Shown here: one piece after another, positions 6,543 to 13,447 of the stretch
Numbering within the stretch: position 1 is the first letter of the stretch
Layout of the letters: the number at the start of each line of letters is the position of its first letter
Source of the DNA: Candidatus Fermentibacterota bacterium
GTDB lineage: Bacteria; Fermentibacterota; Fermentibacteria; Fermentibacterales; Fermentibacteraceae
Length of the DNA: 13,579 nt
NCBI GenBank assembly: GCA_012523605.1
Contig: JAAYTY010000161.1
Location: 1 to 13,579, forward strand
Direction: 5' to 3'
Translations under genes and position numbers: made by a program
The notes under the pieces: generated by a model
What the model was told of the DNA's origin: nothing
Seen by the model: only the letters and a program-made list of their open reading frames with translations
Databases searched by the model: none

Positions 6543-7022
6543 TCAACGGCCATCGAACATCTCCTCGAGCAGGTCGAGTCGGTTGATCCTCCAGGCACCC
6601 TCCTCCCAAACCATCCCCATCACCAGTGAATCTCCAGTCTCCCAACCGATTACCACTTCGGCAGACGCGCCCCTCATCTCGATGCGCTCGCGGGTGATCT
6701 CGAAGGCATCGTATCCCGCAGGATCAACCTGAAGGAGGAGAAGCGAGAGGAACCCTCCGAGGCTCATGCCCTGGAGATCCTGCGGCGAAACCCCGGGGAG
6801 AATCCTTCCGACGAGCATGCCGGCCGTTCCGGGATTTTCCATCGCGAGGTTCCTGAGATCATCGAACCTCGTCTGAAGCAGGCTCTCCAGGCTCTCCGAG
6901 AAGGTCCCGAGCATGCCGTATCCGTCAGCCCTCTCCAGCGCATTCAGGAAATCGTATACGGTGTCCAACGGATCGCAGGCCGCGATCGCGAAACACACGA
7001 AGACCGTCAGAAGACTGCGCAC
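6543..7022 (-). CDS. NTF2-like lipoprotein, paralogue of the neighbouring one
   Basis: The 159-residue product has a signal peptide M-R-S-L-L-T-V-F-V and lipobox I-A-A-C (Cys16). Next comes L-D-T-V-Y-D-F-L-N-A-L-E-R-A-D-G, matching the first helix of the lipoprotein at 5644-6123. The middle (I-L-P-G-V-S-P-Q-D-L-Q-G-M) and the final strands (A-E-V-V-I-G-W, G-A-W-R-I-N-R) also align with it, so the two are diverged tandem duplicates of equal length. The start is GTG at 7022, inside the end of the PHP gene (16-base overlap). GGGGAGGA stands about 10 bases upstream, which suggests translational coupling. Expected location is the periplasmic face of a membrane; the ligand or partner is unknown. 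Confidence 0.7.
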   Translation of the reverse strand: MRSLLTVFVCFAIAACDPLDTVYDFLNALERADGYGMLGTFSESLESLLQTRFDDLRNLAMENPGTAGMLVGRILPGVSPQDLQGMSLGGFLSLLLLQVDPAGYDAFEITRERIEMRGASAEVVIGWETGDSLVMGMVWEEGAWRINRLDLLEEMFDGR

Positions 7023-8044
7023 CAGATCCAGGTCCTCCCCTCCCTGAGAGCTTCGACTACGAGCGGCTCATCACCCTGGACCTCCACCGCCAGATGACCC
7101 TCCGCCGCCGGAACATACAGGGTGCCGGCCGAGGTGGAAACCGACAGGATCGCGCTACCGGGCAGGATCGCATCGATCCCGCCCGCCCTGCGAAGAATCC
7201 TGAACCCCCTTGCATCGCCGAGAGCCGCATCGGAGCAGAAGCAGCATCCCCTTCGCATGGCGTCGAGCAGGTCGCGCTCGGCGGGCTCTGCTCCCCGCAG
7301 GACCGCCGGGTCCATCAGAAGATGAGTCCTGAGATACCCGAACATGGTTTCGTACGGGAAGGCCTCGATCCTCCGCCTCCCCAGCCCGATCCTGAAGGCG
7401 TGCGCATCCAGTCCGGCGACAGCACAGCCCCCGACCTCCCTCCAGAAATCCACCGATTCCGCCGGAGGGCCCCCGACGAATGCACGCGGATCGCGAAGCC
7501 TCCTGCCCAGGTCGAAGAGATCGAGACCCGCCTTCCACTGGGACATGAAGTTCCAGACCTCAACCCCCGCCAGACCGGGCCAGGCACCGGGCTTCCAGCG
7601 CAACGCCCGCGTTCCGGGGAGCCAGCCGTGTATCTCGCAGGGATGTGCTGCGATCGCAACACCTCCCTGTGCGTTTATATCGTCGATCCTGCCGCGGATG
7701 CAGCCGCGGGCCGGCAGTCTGTCAATACCGTACGCGAGCAGGTGATGGTCGCCTCCCGGCCCGTGCAGCTCAGCCCCCGACAGTACCAGGAGGCCGCCGT
7801 GCCTTCCGGTATAGCCCCTCATCCCTGCCTCGAGGCTCTCGTGATCGTTGATCCCTACGAAATCGAGCCCGCAGGCCGAGGCGGCCTCGACGATGTCCGA
7901 AGGAGAGCCCGATCCATCGGAGAAGGTCGAATGGACGTGAAGAACTCCGACGAGCTCGACGAACCTGTCAGGGGGAGCAGTGGGGGATGCGCCGGAGGCT
8001 CGAGGCCCCCCTTCTCCGGTCAGGGTTCCATCGCAGGCGCTCAG
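7007..8044 (-). CDS. PHP-domain metallohydrolase (CehA/McbA-like)
   Basis: The product of about 345 residues is a PHP (polymerase and histidinol phosphatase) superfamily metal-dependent hydrolase. Metal ligands are visible in order: L-H-V-H-S (His36, His38), S-D-G (Asp43), I-N-D-H-E (Asp67, His68), S-G-A-E-L (Glu92), G-D-H-H-L-L-A-Y-G (His100/101), A-A-H-P-C-E (His134), and near the C-terminus G-L-D-A-H-A-F. This set is intact, so activity is expected, probably on a phosphoester or related bond; substrate unknown. The start is uncertain. No ATG, GTG or TTG lies in frame between the etfA stop and the first motif. The best candidate is CTG at 8044, overlapping the etfA TGA in a CTGA junction behind a GGGGCGG-like ribosome site. 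An in-frame ATG inside etfA would add a stretch unlike the family. It is last but one in the coupled operon. Confidence 0.8.
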   Translation of the reverse strand: MSACDGTLTGEGGPRASGASPTAPPDRFVELVGVLHVHSTFSDGSGSPSDIVEAASACGLDFVGINDHESLEAGMRGYTGRHGGLLVLSGAELHGPGGDHHLLAYGIDRLPARGCIRGRIDDINAQGGVAIAAHPCEIHGWLPGTRALRWKPGAWPGLAGVEVWNFMSQWKAGLDLFDLGRRLRDPRAFVGGPPAESVDFWREVGGCAVAGLDAHAFRIGLGRRRIEAFPYETMFGYLRTHLLMDPAVLRGAEPAERDLLDAMRRGCCFCSDAALGDARGFRILRRAGGIDAILPGSAILSVSTSAGTLYVPAAEGHLAVEVQGDEPLVVEALREGRTWIWCAVF

Positions 8045-9243
8045 GCTCCGCCCCTGCGCCTGCGGATCTCCTTCACCAGCGCCGGGATGACCTCGAACAG
8101 GTCTCCGACGAAGCCCTCGCTGCAGAACTGGAAGATGGGGGCGGACTCGTCCCTGTTGATCGCAAGGATGGTGTCGGAGGACTGCATTCCCACCCTGTGC
8201 TGTACCGCTCCGGAGATACCGCATGCTAGATAGATCCTGGGCTGGACGGTTTTCCCGGTCTGCCCCACCTGGTGCGGGTACGGTATCCAGCCAGAATCCA
8301 CTGCCGCCCGGCTCGCGCCGACGCTTCCATCGAGGAGGGCGGCGAGCTCCTCCAGCATCGCGAAGTTCTCGGGCGCCTTTATCCCGCGCCCTCCGGACAC
8401 TATCACCTGCGCCTCGGCTATGTCCGCGACGCCCTCGTCGATCGCATGGAATTCCAGTACCCTTGCGCGCGATTCCAGCTCCTCCTGGAGGGCTTCGATC
8501 CTTTCCACGACGCCAGTCCTCGACGGGTCGGGCTCCAGCGCCTTCATGACCCTGGGGCGGACGGTGGCCATCTGGGGTCTCGTCCTCTCGCATACGATGG
8601 TGGCCATGATGTTGCCGCCGAATGCGGGTCGCGTCTGGAGCAATGCGCCCCTTTCCGCATCGAACTCGAGCCCGGTGCAGTCCGCCGTCAGGCCGGTGTT
8701 CAGGAGCCTCGCGACCCTGGGCATGAGATCGCGCCCCGTAGTCGTGGCCGCGGCCAGCACGATCGCGGGCTTCGCCTCGCCTATCAGCCTCATGAGGATC
8801 TTCGTCGAGGGCTCTGTGTGATACCTCGTCAGAGACGGATGCTCCACGACGAGCACCCTGTCGGCACCGTGTTCGACCATCCTCCGAGGCTGGTCTCCCG
8901 CGGCGCCTGTGAACAGCACGGCCGTCACCGGCCCGCCTTCCACCTCCGCGATCCTGCGGGCGGCGCCGACGAGCTCCAGAGCGCTGTGGTCAACGACTCC
9001 GTCACGCTGTTCGGCGAAGACCATGGTGCCTGTCCAGGCGGAGATGTTCGAGGCAGGCTCCACATCCCTGCGTATGAGGATCGCCCTGAACGGACAGGCT
9101 TCCTCGCACGCCCCGCAGAGGGTGCAGGCGTCACCGATCTCCGCCGTGCCACCGGACAGCGTGATGGCCGCGAAGGGGCACGTCGAGACGCACAGGCCGC
9201 AGCCGGTGCAGATCTCGGCCCTGACCTCGATCCTCGCCGTCAT
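8041..9243 (-). CDS. etfA: Electron transfer flavoprotein alpha subunit with N-terminal 2[4Fe-4S] ferredoxin domain
   Basis: The first ~55 of 400 residues form a ferredoxin module with two cluster motifs: C-T-G-C-G-L-C-V-S-T-C-P (Cys12, 15, 18, 22) and C-T-L-C-G-A-C-E-E-A-C-P (Cys40, 43, 46, 50). An ETF alpha N-terminal domain follows. The FAD-binding C-terminal domain has S-G-G-R-G-I-K, S-R-A-A-V-D-S-G-W, Q-V-G-Q-T-G-K-T-V, Y-L-A-C-G-I-S-G-A-V-Q-H, A-I-N-R-D and G-D-L-F-E-V-I-P. The ferredoxin extension is known from some anaerobic ETFs, such as the caffeyl-CoA reductase alpha subunit CarE. It takes electrons with EtfB from an acyl-CoA dehydrogenase, or drives the reverse reaction. The ATG at 9243 overlaps the etfB stop (ATGA) behind GGAGGCGGGGG; a 93-residue upstream extension of the frame is a shadow of etfB. 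Confidence 0.93.
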   Translation of the reverse strand: MTARIEVRAEICTGCGLCVSTCPFAAITLSGGTAEIGDACTLCGACEEACPFRAILIRRDVEPASNISAWTGTMVFAEQRDGVVDHSALELVGAARRIAEVEGGPVTAVLFTGAAGDQPRRMVEHGADRVLVVEHPSLTRYHTEPSTKILMRLIGEAKPAIVLAAATTTGRDLMPRVARLLNTGLTADCTGLEFDAERGALLQTRPAFGGNIMATIVCERTRPQMATVRPRVMKALEPDPSRTGVVERIEALQEELESRARVLEFHAIDEGVADIAEAQVIVSGGRGIKAPENFAMLEELAALLDGSVGASRAAVDSGWIPYPHQVGQTGKTVQPRIYLACGISGAVQHRVGMQSSDTILAINRDESAPIFQFCSEGFVGDLFEVIPALVKEIRRRRGGA

Positions 9244-10028
9244 TCCCCCGCCTCCCCGCCCAAAAGGATGTCCGCAAGAATTCTCGCAAGCTCTTCCGGA
9301 GAGCCCCTGTGGATCTCTCCCCCGGCCCGGGCTTCGGGCGTGGCTATCTTCACCACGCGGGTGGGCGAACCATCGAGGCCGGTCTCTTCGGGTGCAAGTT
9401 CCAGATCTCCACGCCCCCATCTCGCTATGTCCGCCGTGCGCGCACGCATCTTTCCACGAAGTGAGGGCATTCTCGGCACATTCGCGTCCTTCAGCATCGT
9501 CAGCACTGCTGGAAGCGGGCATTCCACGACTTCGAAGCCCCCCTCGACGAATCGCTCCGCCAGCAGGCGACCGCCGGAGATCTCCCTGACCCTACCTACG
9601 AAGGTAACCTGCGGCCAGTCGAGGGATGCCGCGATTCCGGGCCCCACCTGTGCCGTGTCACCGTCGATGGCCTGCTTGCCCGCGAACACCAGTTCTGCTC
9701 CTCCGAGCTTCCTGACGGCCGCAGCCAGCGTGTTGGAGGTCGCCCAAGTATCGGAGCCTGCGAAGGCTCTGTCGGTGAGCAGGACGGCCCGGTCGGCGCC
9801 TATGGAGATCGCCTCCCGGAGCATCTCTTCGGCCTGGGGAGGCCCCATGGTGATGGCGACCACCTCTCCTCCGAGCGCATCGCGCCATCTGAGACCCTCC
9901 TCGAGCGCATAGGCATCGAAGGGGTTCATGATCGAGGGCACGCCGTCCCTCATCAGGGTGTTGCGCTCGGGATCGATCCTCACGTCGGCCGTGTCGGGCA
10001 CCTGCTTCAGCGCTACGACGATGCGCAT
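9240..10028 (-). CDS. etfB: Electron transfer flavoprotein beta subunit
   Basis: The 262-residue protein has the full EtfB layout. It starts M-R-I-V-V-A-L-K-Q-V-P-D-T, then N-P-F-D-A-Y-A-L-E-E (35-44), A-I-T-M-G-P-P (58-64), and the nucleotide/flavin-binding A-G-K-Q-A-I-D-G-D-T-A-Q-V-G-P (116-130). The C-terminal A-N-V-P-R-M-P-S-L-R-G-K-M region matches the family. Length is normal. It pairs with EtfA to hold flavins. It starts 4 bases after the acd stop, with GGAG about 10 bases upstream overlapping that gene's end, and shares an ATGA overlap with etfA, so the acd-etfB-etfA block is translationally coupled. Whether this ETF bifurcates (NADH oxidation coupled to ferredoxin reduction) cannot be settled by eye. 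Confidence 0.94.
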   Translation of the reverse strand: MRIVVALKQVPDTADVRIDPERNTLMRDGVPSIMNPFDAYALEEGLRWRDALGGEVVAITMGPPQAEEMLREAISIGADRAVLLTDRAFAGSDTWATSNTLAAAVRKLGGAELVFAGKQAIDGDTAQVGPGIAASLDWPQVTFVGRVREISGGRLLAERFVEGGFEVVECPLPAVLTMLKDANVPRMPSLRGKMRARTADIARWGRGDLELAPEETGLDGSPTRVVKIATPEARAGGEIHRGSPEELARILADILLGGEAGE

Positions 10029-10032
10029 CTTC

Positions 10033-11193
10033 CTATTTCTCCCTGGAGGCCGTCTCCCTTATGAGGGCCGAGGCTATTACATTCCGCTGTATCTGATTCG
10101 TGCCCTCGTAGATCTGGGTGATCTTGGCATCGCGCATCATCTTCTCCACGGGGTATTCCTTCATGTACCCGTAACCGCCCAGTATCTGGACGGCGTCGGT
10201 GGTCACCCTCATGGCCGTGTCGCTGGCGAACACCTTCGCCATCGCGGCCTCCTTCTCGAACTTCTTCGCGCCTCCATCTATCATCCGTGCGACGCAGTAG
10301 ACCAGCGCGCGCGCCGCCTCGATCTGAGTGGCCATGTCGGCCAGCATGAACTGGATGCCCTGGAAGGAGTCTATCCTCTGGCCGAACTGCCTGCGCTGGG
10401 AGGCATAGATCATGGCCTCGTCGAGAGCGCCCTGAGCGATGCCGACAGCCTGGGCGGCGACGCCCGGCCTGGAGTTGTCGAGGGTCTTCATGGCGACCAT
10501 GAAGCCGGTGCCCTCGCGCCCGATCAGATTTTCCGCGGGAACGCGGCAGTCCTCGAAGATGAGCTCTCGCGTGGCGGAGGCGCGGATGCCCATCTTGTCC
10601 TCCTTCTTGCCGTAGGAGAAGCCGGGGGTCCCGTCTTCCACTATGAGCGCCGACGCTCCTCTCGGCCCGCGGTCGGGATCCGTCAGTGCGATGACCGTGT
10701 AGATCTTCGCTTCCCCGCCGTTGGTTATCCACTGCTTGGTGCCGTTGAGGATATAGTGGTCGCCGTCGCGGATGGCTTTCGTCCTTATCCCTCCCGCGTC
10801 GCTTCCCGCATCAGGCTCCGTGAGGGCGAATGCGGCCAGCTTCCTCCCGTCCGCGAGATCAGGCAGGAACCGCTTCTTCTGCTCCTCGCTCCCAGACAGG
10901 AGTATCGGCATGGCGCCGAGGGCGTTGGCTGCATAGGTCGTCGCTACACCCGCGCAAACCCTGCTCAGCTCCTCGGCGGCGATGCAGAGCGCCAGAGCGC
11001 CCAGTCCGAGCCCGCCGTACGCCTCCGGAATGTAGATTCGGAACATGTCGCTGTCCGCGAGCACCTTCATGATCTCGGTAGGGAAGCGATTCTCTCTGTC
11101 GAGCTCCTCGCGCACCGGTCTGATGTGCTTCCGGCCGATGTCGGCGCAGAGATCCCTGATCGCAAGGATGTCTTCCGGCAGGTGGTAATGCAT
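10033..11193 (-). CDS. Acyl-CoA dehydrogenase, short-chain (butyryl-CoA type)
   Basis: This 386-residue FAD enzyme interconverts acyl-CoA and trans-2-enoyl-CoA. It shows an N-terminal helical domain, Y-G-G-L-G-L-G (59-65), the substrate/FAD loop L-T-E-P-D-A-G-S-D (124-132), W-I-T-N-G in the beta domain, R-R-Q-F-G, Q-I-L-G-G-Y-G-Y near the flavin, and catalytic Glu363 in Q-I-Y-E-G-T-N-Q-I-Q-R. Catalytic Glu in the I-Y-E-G-T context is typical of short-chain enzymes such as butyryl-CoA dehydrogenase. The ATG at 11193 lies one base past the rnc stop, with GAGGAG a few bases upstream; 73 residues of earlier open frame are a shadow of rnc. It lies directly upstream of etfBA, its likely electron partner. 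It could act in butyrate-type fermentation, beta-oxidation or enoyl-CoA reduction; no hydratase or thiolase is present to decide. Confidence 0.92.
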   Translation of the reverse strand: MHYHLPEDILAIRDLCADIGRKHIRPVREELDRENRFPTEIMKVLADSDMFRIYIPEAYGGLGLGALALCIAAEELSRVCAGVATTYAANALGAMPILLSGSEEQKKRFLPDLADGRKLAAFALTEPDAGSDAGGIRTKAIRDGDHYILNGTKQWITNGGEAKIYTVIALTDPDRGPRGASALIVEDGTPGFSYGKKEDKMGIRASATRELIFEDCRVPAENLIGREGTGFMVAMKTLDNSRPGVAAQAVGIAQGALDEAMIYASQRRQFGQRIDSFQGIQFMLADMATQIEAARALVYCVARMIDGGAKKFEKEAAMAKVFASDTAMRVTTDAVQILGGYGYMKEYPVEKMMRDAKITQIYEGTNQIQRNVIASALIRETASREK

Positions 11194-11194
11194 C

Positions 11195-11935
11195 TCACTC
11201 CTCGCTTTCCAGAGCCTCGAGGGCTTCGGCTGCAGCCGCCTGCTGCGCTTCCTTCTTGCTTCGCCCGCTGGCAGGGCCGAACGACATTCCAGCGATCTCC
11301 ACGCGGGAGACGAATACGGGGGCGTGATCGGAACCACCGGCCCTCTCGGAAACATAGCCGGGGGTTCCGAGAGCCATGCCCTGGCAGAGTTCCTGCAGCC
11401 TGCTGCAGGCATCCATCGGAGGACGGTCCTCCACGGCCGAGATCTCGAGCGTGCCGAGCACCGTTCTCTCGACTGCCCTGCCCGCGGCTTCCAGGTTTCC
11501 GCCCGAATCCAGGAACACCGCGCCGATCAGCGCCTCGAGCACTCCGGCCACCACCGAGTCGGGAACCGCTCCACCGGAAACGCCGCCGCCCAGAGCGACG
11601 GAGTCCATTATGCCGGCGGCCCTTCCAGCCCTGGCCAGGGCCTTTTCGGATACGAGGGCGGCCTTGTACCTCGTGAGCGCCCCCTCGCCGTCTCCGGGAT
11701 GGAGCCTCATGAGATGTTCCCTCACGATCAGCTCCAGCACTGCGTCCCCGAGGAACTCGAGCCTGCCGGGCGCTCTTCCTGCCTGCCGGACGGATCCGTG
11801 GGTCAGGGCGGCCCTCAGCAGATCCCTGTCGGCGAAGGAATGGCCGAGGATGTCCTCGATGTCCCCGGCGGAACCGCCTTCGAGCCGCTCCGCCGTTCTT
11901 TCCTCCGTCTCTAAACGCGGCCTATCGCCAGGCAT
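11195..11935 (-). CDS. rnc: Ribonuclease III with two altered acidic active-site residues
   Basis: The 246-residue protein has the RNase III endonuclease domain, with signature R-L-E-F-L-G-D-A-V-L-E (58-68), and a C-terminal double-stranded RNA-binding domain (about 170-240) ending G-R-S-K-K-E-A-Q-Q-A-A-A. It cleaves double-stranded RNA, including rRNA precursors. Two acidic positions conserved in the family are glycine here. The residue equivalent to E. coli Glu38 is Gly57, and the metal ligand equivalent to Asp114 is Gly131, in V-V-A-G-V-L-E-A-L-I-G. Glu60, Asp64 and Glu134 are kept. The ATG at 11935 is the only ordinary in-frame start and overlaps fabF by 25 bases. The gene sits after fabF, a very common place for rnc. 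The enzyme may be weakened, dsRNA-binding only, or compensated by nearby residues. Confidence 0.9.
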   Translation of the reverse strand: MPGDRPRLETEERTAERLEGGSAGDIEDILGHSFADRDLLRAALTHGSVRQAGRAPGRLEFLGDAVLELIVREHLMRLHPGDGEGALTRYKAALVSEKALARAGRAAGIMDSVALGGGVSGGAVPDSVVAGVLEALIGAVFLDSGGNLEAAGRAVERTVLGTLEISAVEDRPPMDACSRLQELCQGMALGTPGYVSERAGGSDHAPVFVSRVEIAGMSFGPASGRSKKEAQQAAAAEALEALESEE

Positions 11936-13149
11936 ACGTTGTGCCCGCCGAAGCCGAAGGAGTTGCTGAGGACGATGTCGACGCGGGCCTGCCTGGCGAC
12001 CTTCGGAACGTAATCCAGATCGCACAGGGGATCCGGGTTCTCCAGCGTCGCCGTGGGCGGAACCACGCCGTCCCTTATGGCGAGCACGGAGAAGATCATT
12101 TCGATCGAACCGGCCGCGCCCAGCATGTGGCCGGTCACGGACTTCGTGGAGGACACCATTATCCGCCTCGCCCTGCCTTCGCCGAGGGCGGTCTTTATCG
12201 CGGCGGTTTCCCCCGTGTCGTTGAGCTCGGTCGAGGTTCCGTGGGCGTTGATGTAATCAACCTGCTCGGGAGTGATCCCGGCGTCCTTCATGGCTTCGAC
12301 CATGGCCCTCGCGGAACCCTCCCCGCCCTCGGCCGGTGCGGTTATGTGGAACGCGTCGCAGGTCATGCCCGCACCGAGCAGTTCGGCGAGCATGGGGGCA
12401 CCGCGCCTTGCCGCGTGCTCGTACTCCTCGAGCACGACGATGGCGGCTCCCTCGGCCATGACGAAGCCGTCCCTGTCCCTGTCGAAGGGCCTGGAGGCGG
12501 TCTTGGGATCGTCGTTCCTCGTCGAGAGAGCCTTCAGGGAGCAGAACCCTCCAAGGCCCATCATCGTGATCGGAGCCTCGGCCCCCCCAGCCAGGATTGC
12601 GTCCGCGCGCCCCAGGCGGATGCAGTCGAAAGCGGTTGCGATGGCGTGTCCGCTGGTGGCGCAGGCGGTCACGGTCGCGAAGTTCACGCCCTTGGCGTTG
12701 AGCTCGATCGCTACCCTCCCGCTGGCCATGTTTCCGATCATCATGGGGCAGAAGAAGGGGCTTATCCTGTCCGGCCCCTTCTCGAGGGCCTTGATGTGCT
12801 CGGCCTCCCATGTCGTGATGCCGCCGATCCCCGTTCCGATGATCACGCCGAGGCGGGTGGGGTCCATGCCGCTGTCCTTGAGTCCCGAAGACTCGAACGC
12901 CTCCTTGGAGGCGACCAGGGCGAACTGGGTGTACCTGTCGGTGCGGGCGGCCAGCTTCCGGTCCATGTACTTCCCGGGGTCGAACCCCCACACTTCCCCG
13001 GCTATCCGGGTTGTGAAGGGCTCGGGATCGATCAGAGTTATCCTGCCGAGCCCGCTCCTGCCGGCCACGGCGCTCGACCAGCACTCGGCAACGTTCAGGC
13101 CTATCGGCGCGATGGCGCCCATGCCGGTTACTACGACACGCCTCTTCAC
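11911..13149 (-). CDS. fabF: 3-oxoacyl-ACP synthase II
   Basis: The 412-residue condensing enzyme elongates acyl-ACP with malonyl-ACP in fatty-acid synthesis. The thiolase-fold triad is complete: Cys163 in T-V-T-A-C-A-T-S-G, His303 in N-A-H-G-T-S-T, and His341 in K-S-V-T-G-H-M-L-G-A-A-G, with Lys336 nearby. These numbers nearly coincide with E. coli FabF (163, 303, 340). The C-terminal N-S-F-G-F-G-G-H-N is also typical. The start is GTG at 13149, giving M-K-R-R-V-V-V-T-G, with GAGGA about 8 bases upstream. It lies 47 bases after acpP and overlaps rnc, the standard acpP-fabF-rnc order. Confidence 0.96.
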   Translation of the reverse strand: MKRRVVVTGMGAIAPIGLNVAECWSSAVAGRSGLGRITLIDPEPFTTRIAGEVWGFDPGKYMDRKLAARTDRYTQFALVASKEAFESSGLKDSGMDPTRLGVIIGTGIGGITTWEAEHIKALEKGPDRISPFFCPMMIGNMASGRVAIELNAKGVNFATVTACATSGHAIATAFDCIRLGRADAILAGGAEAPITMMGLGGFCSLKALSTRNDDPKTASRPFDRDRDGFVMAEGAAIVVLEEYEHAARRGAPMLAELLGAGMTCDAFHITAPAEGGEGSARAMVEAMKDAGITPEQVDYINAHGTSTELNDTGETAAIKTALGEGRARRIMVSSTKSVTGHMLGAAGSIEMIFSVLAIRDGVVPPTATLENPDPLCDLDYVPKVARQARVDIVLSNSFGFGGHNVCLAIGRV

Positions 13150-13196
13150 GTTGTCAGTCCTCGCTTCTGCGGCGGCGCTGCCGTCTGCGGGATGTC

Positions 13197-13436
13197 CTAC
13201 TCTCCCGCCCCGTGGTTCTTCAGGTAGGCGATCACGTCACCGACCGTCTTGAGGCTGGAGGAGTCCTCGTCGGAGATCTTCAGCTTGAAGGAATCCTCGA
13301 AGTCCATCATCAGCTCGACGAGGTCGAGCGAGTCAGCTCCGAGATCGGGCTGGAAACCCGCCTCCGGGGTTACCTCCTCCGGCTTCACGCCGAGCTTGTT
13401 CACGATGATCTCGGTAACGCGGCTCTCCAGGGACAT
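13197..13436 (-). CDS. acpP: Acyl carrier protein
   Basis: This 79-residue acidic, four-helix protein carries fatty-acyl intermediates on a phosphopantetheine arm. The attachment site is Ser36 in G-A-D-S-L-D-L-V-E-L, the canonical D-S-L motif. It begins M-S-L-E-S-R-V-T-E-I-I and ends with T-V-G-D-V-I-A-Y-L, both typical, and the length is normal. GAGGAG lies 6 bases before the ATG at 13436. It stands 11 bases after fabG and 47 before fabF, so it is part of the fab operon. Confidence 0.96.
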   Translation of the reverse strand: MSLESRVTEIIVNKLGVKPEEVTPEAGFQPDLGADSLDLVELMMDFEDSFKLKISDEDSSSLKTVGDVIAYLKNHGAGE

Positions 13437-13447
13437 GGCTGCTCCTC

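Noticed and set aside
6134..6598. 154-residue minus-strand frame in the intergenic region
   Set aside because: It is Arg-rich, starts inside the end of a real gene, has no ribosome site and no recognisable domain.
8045..8593. Long N-terminal extension of the PHP frame
   Set aside because: It is a shadow of etfA, Arg/Gly-rich, with no domain; PHP proteins begin close to the first HxH motif.
9244..9522. 93-residue N-terminal extension of the etfA frame
   Set aside because: It overlaps etfB in another frame, lacks similarity, and the ATG at 9243 has a strong ribosome site and the ferredoxin domain starts just after it.
8272..9912. 546-residue open frame on the plus strand opposite etfBA
   Set aside because: It is antisense to two clear ETF genes, has no family resemblance, and such long frames arise from the GC-rich codon bias of the coding strand.
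9928..11676. 582-residue plus-strand frame opposite acd and rnc
   Set aside because: It runs antisense across well-identified enzymes; composition is Arg/Gly/His/Pro-rich as in shadow frames.
11941..13252. Two long plus-strand frames (428 and 326 residues) opposite fabF and acpP
   Set aside because: Both are shadows of genes with intact catalytic motifs.
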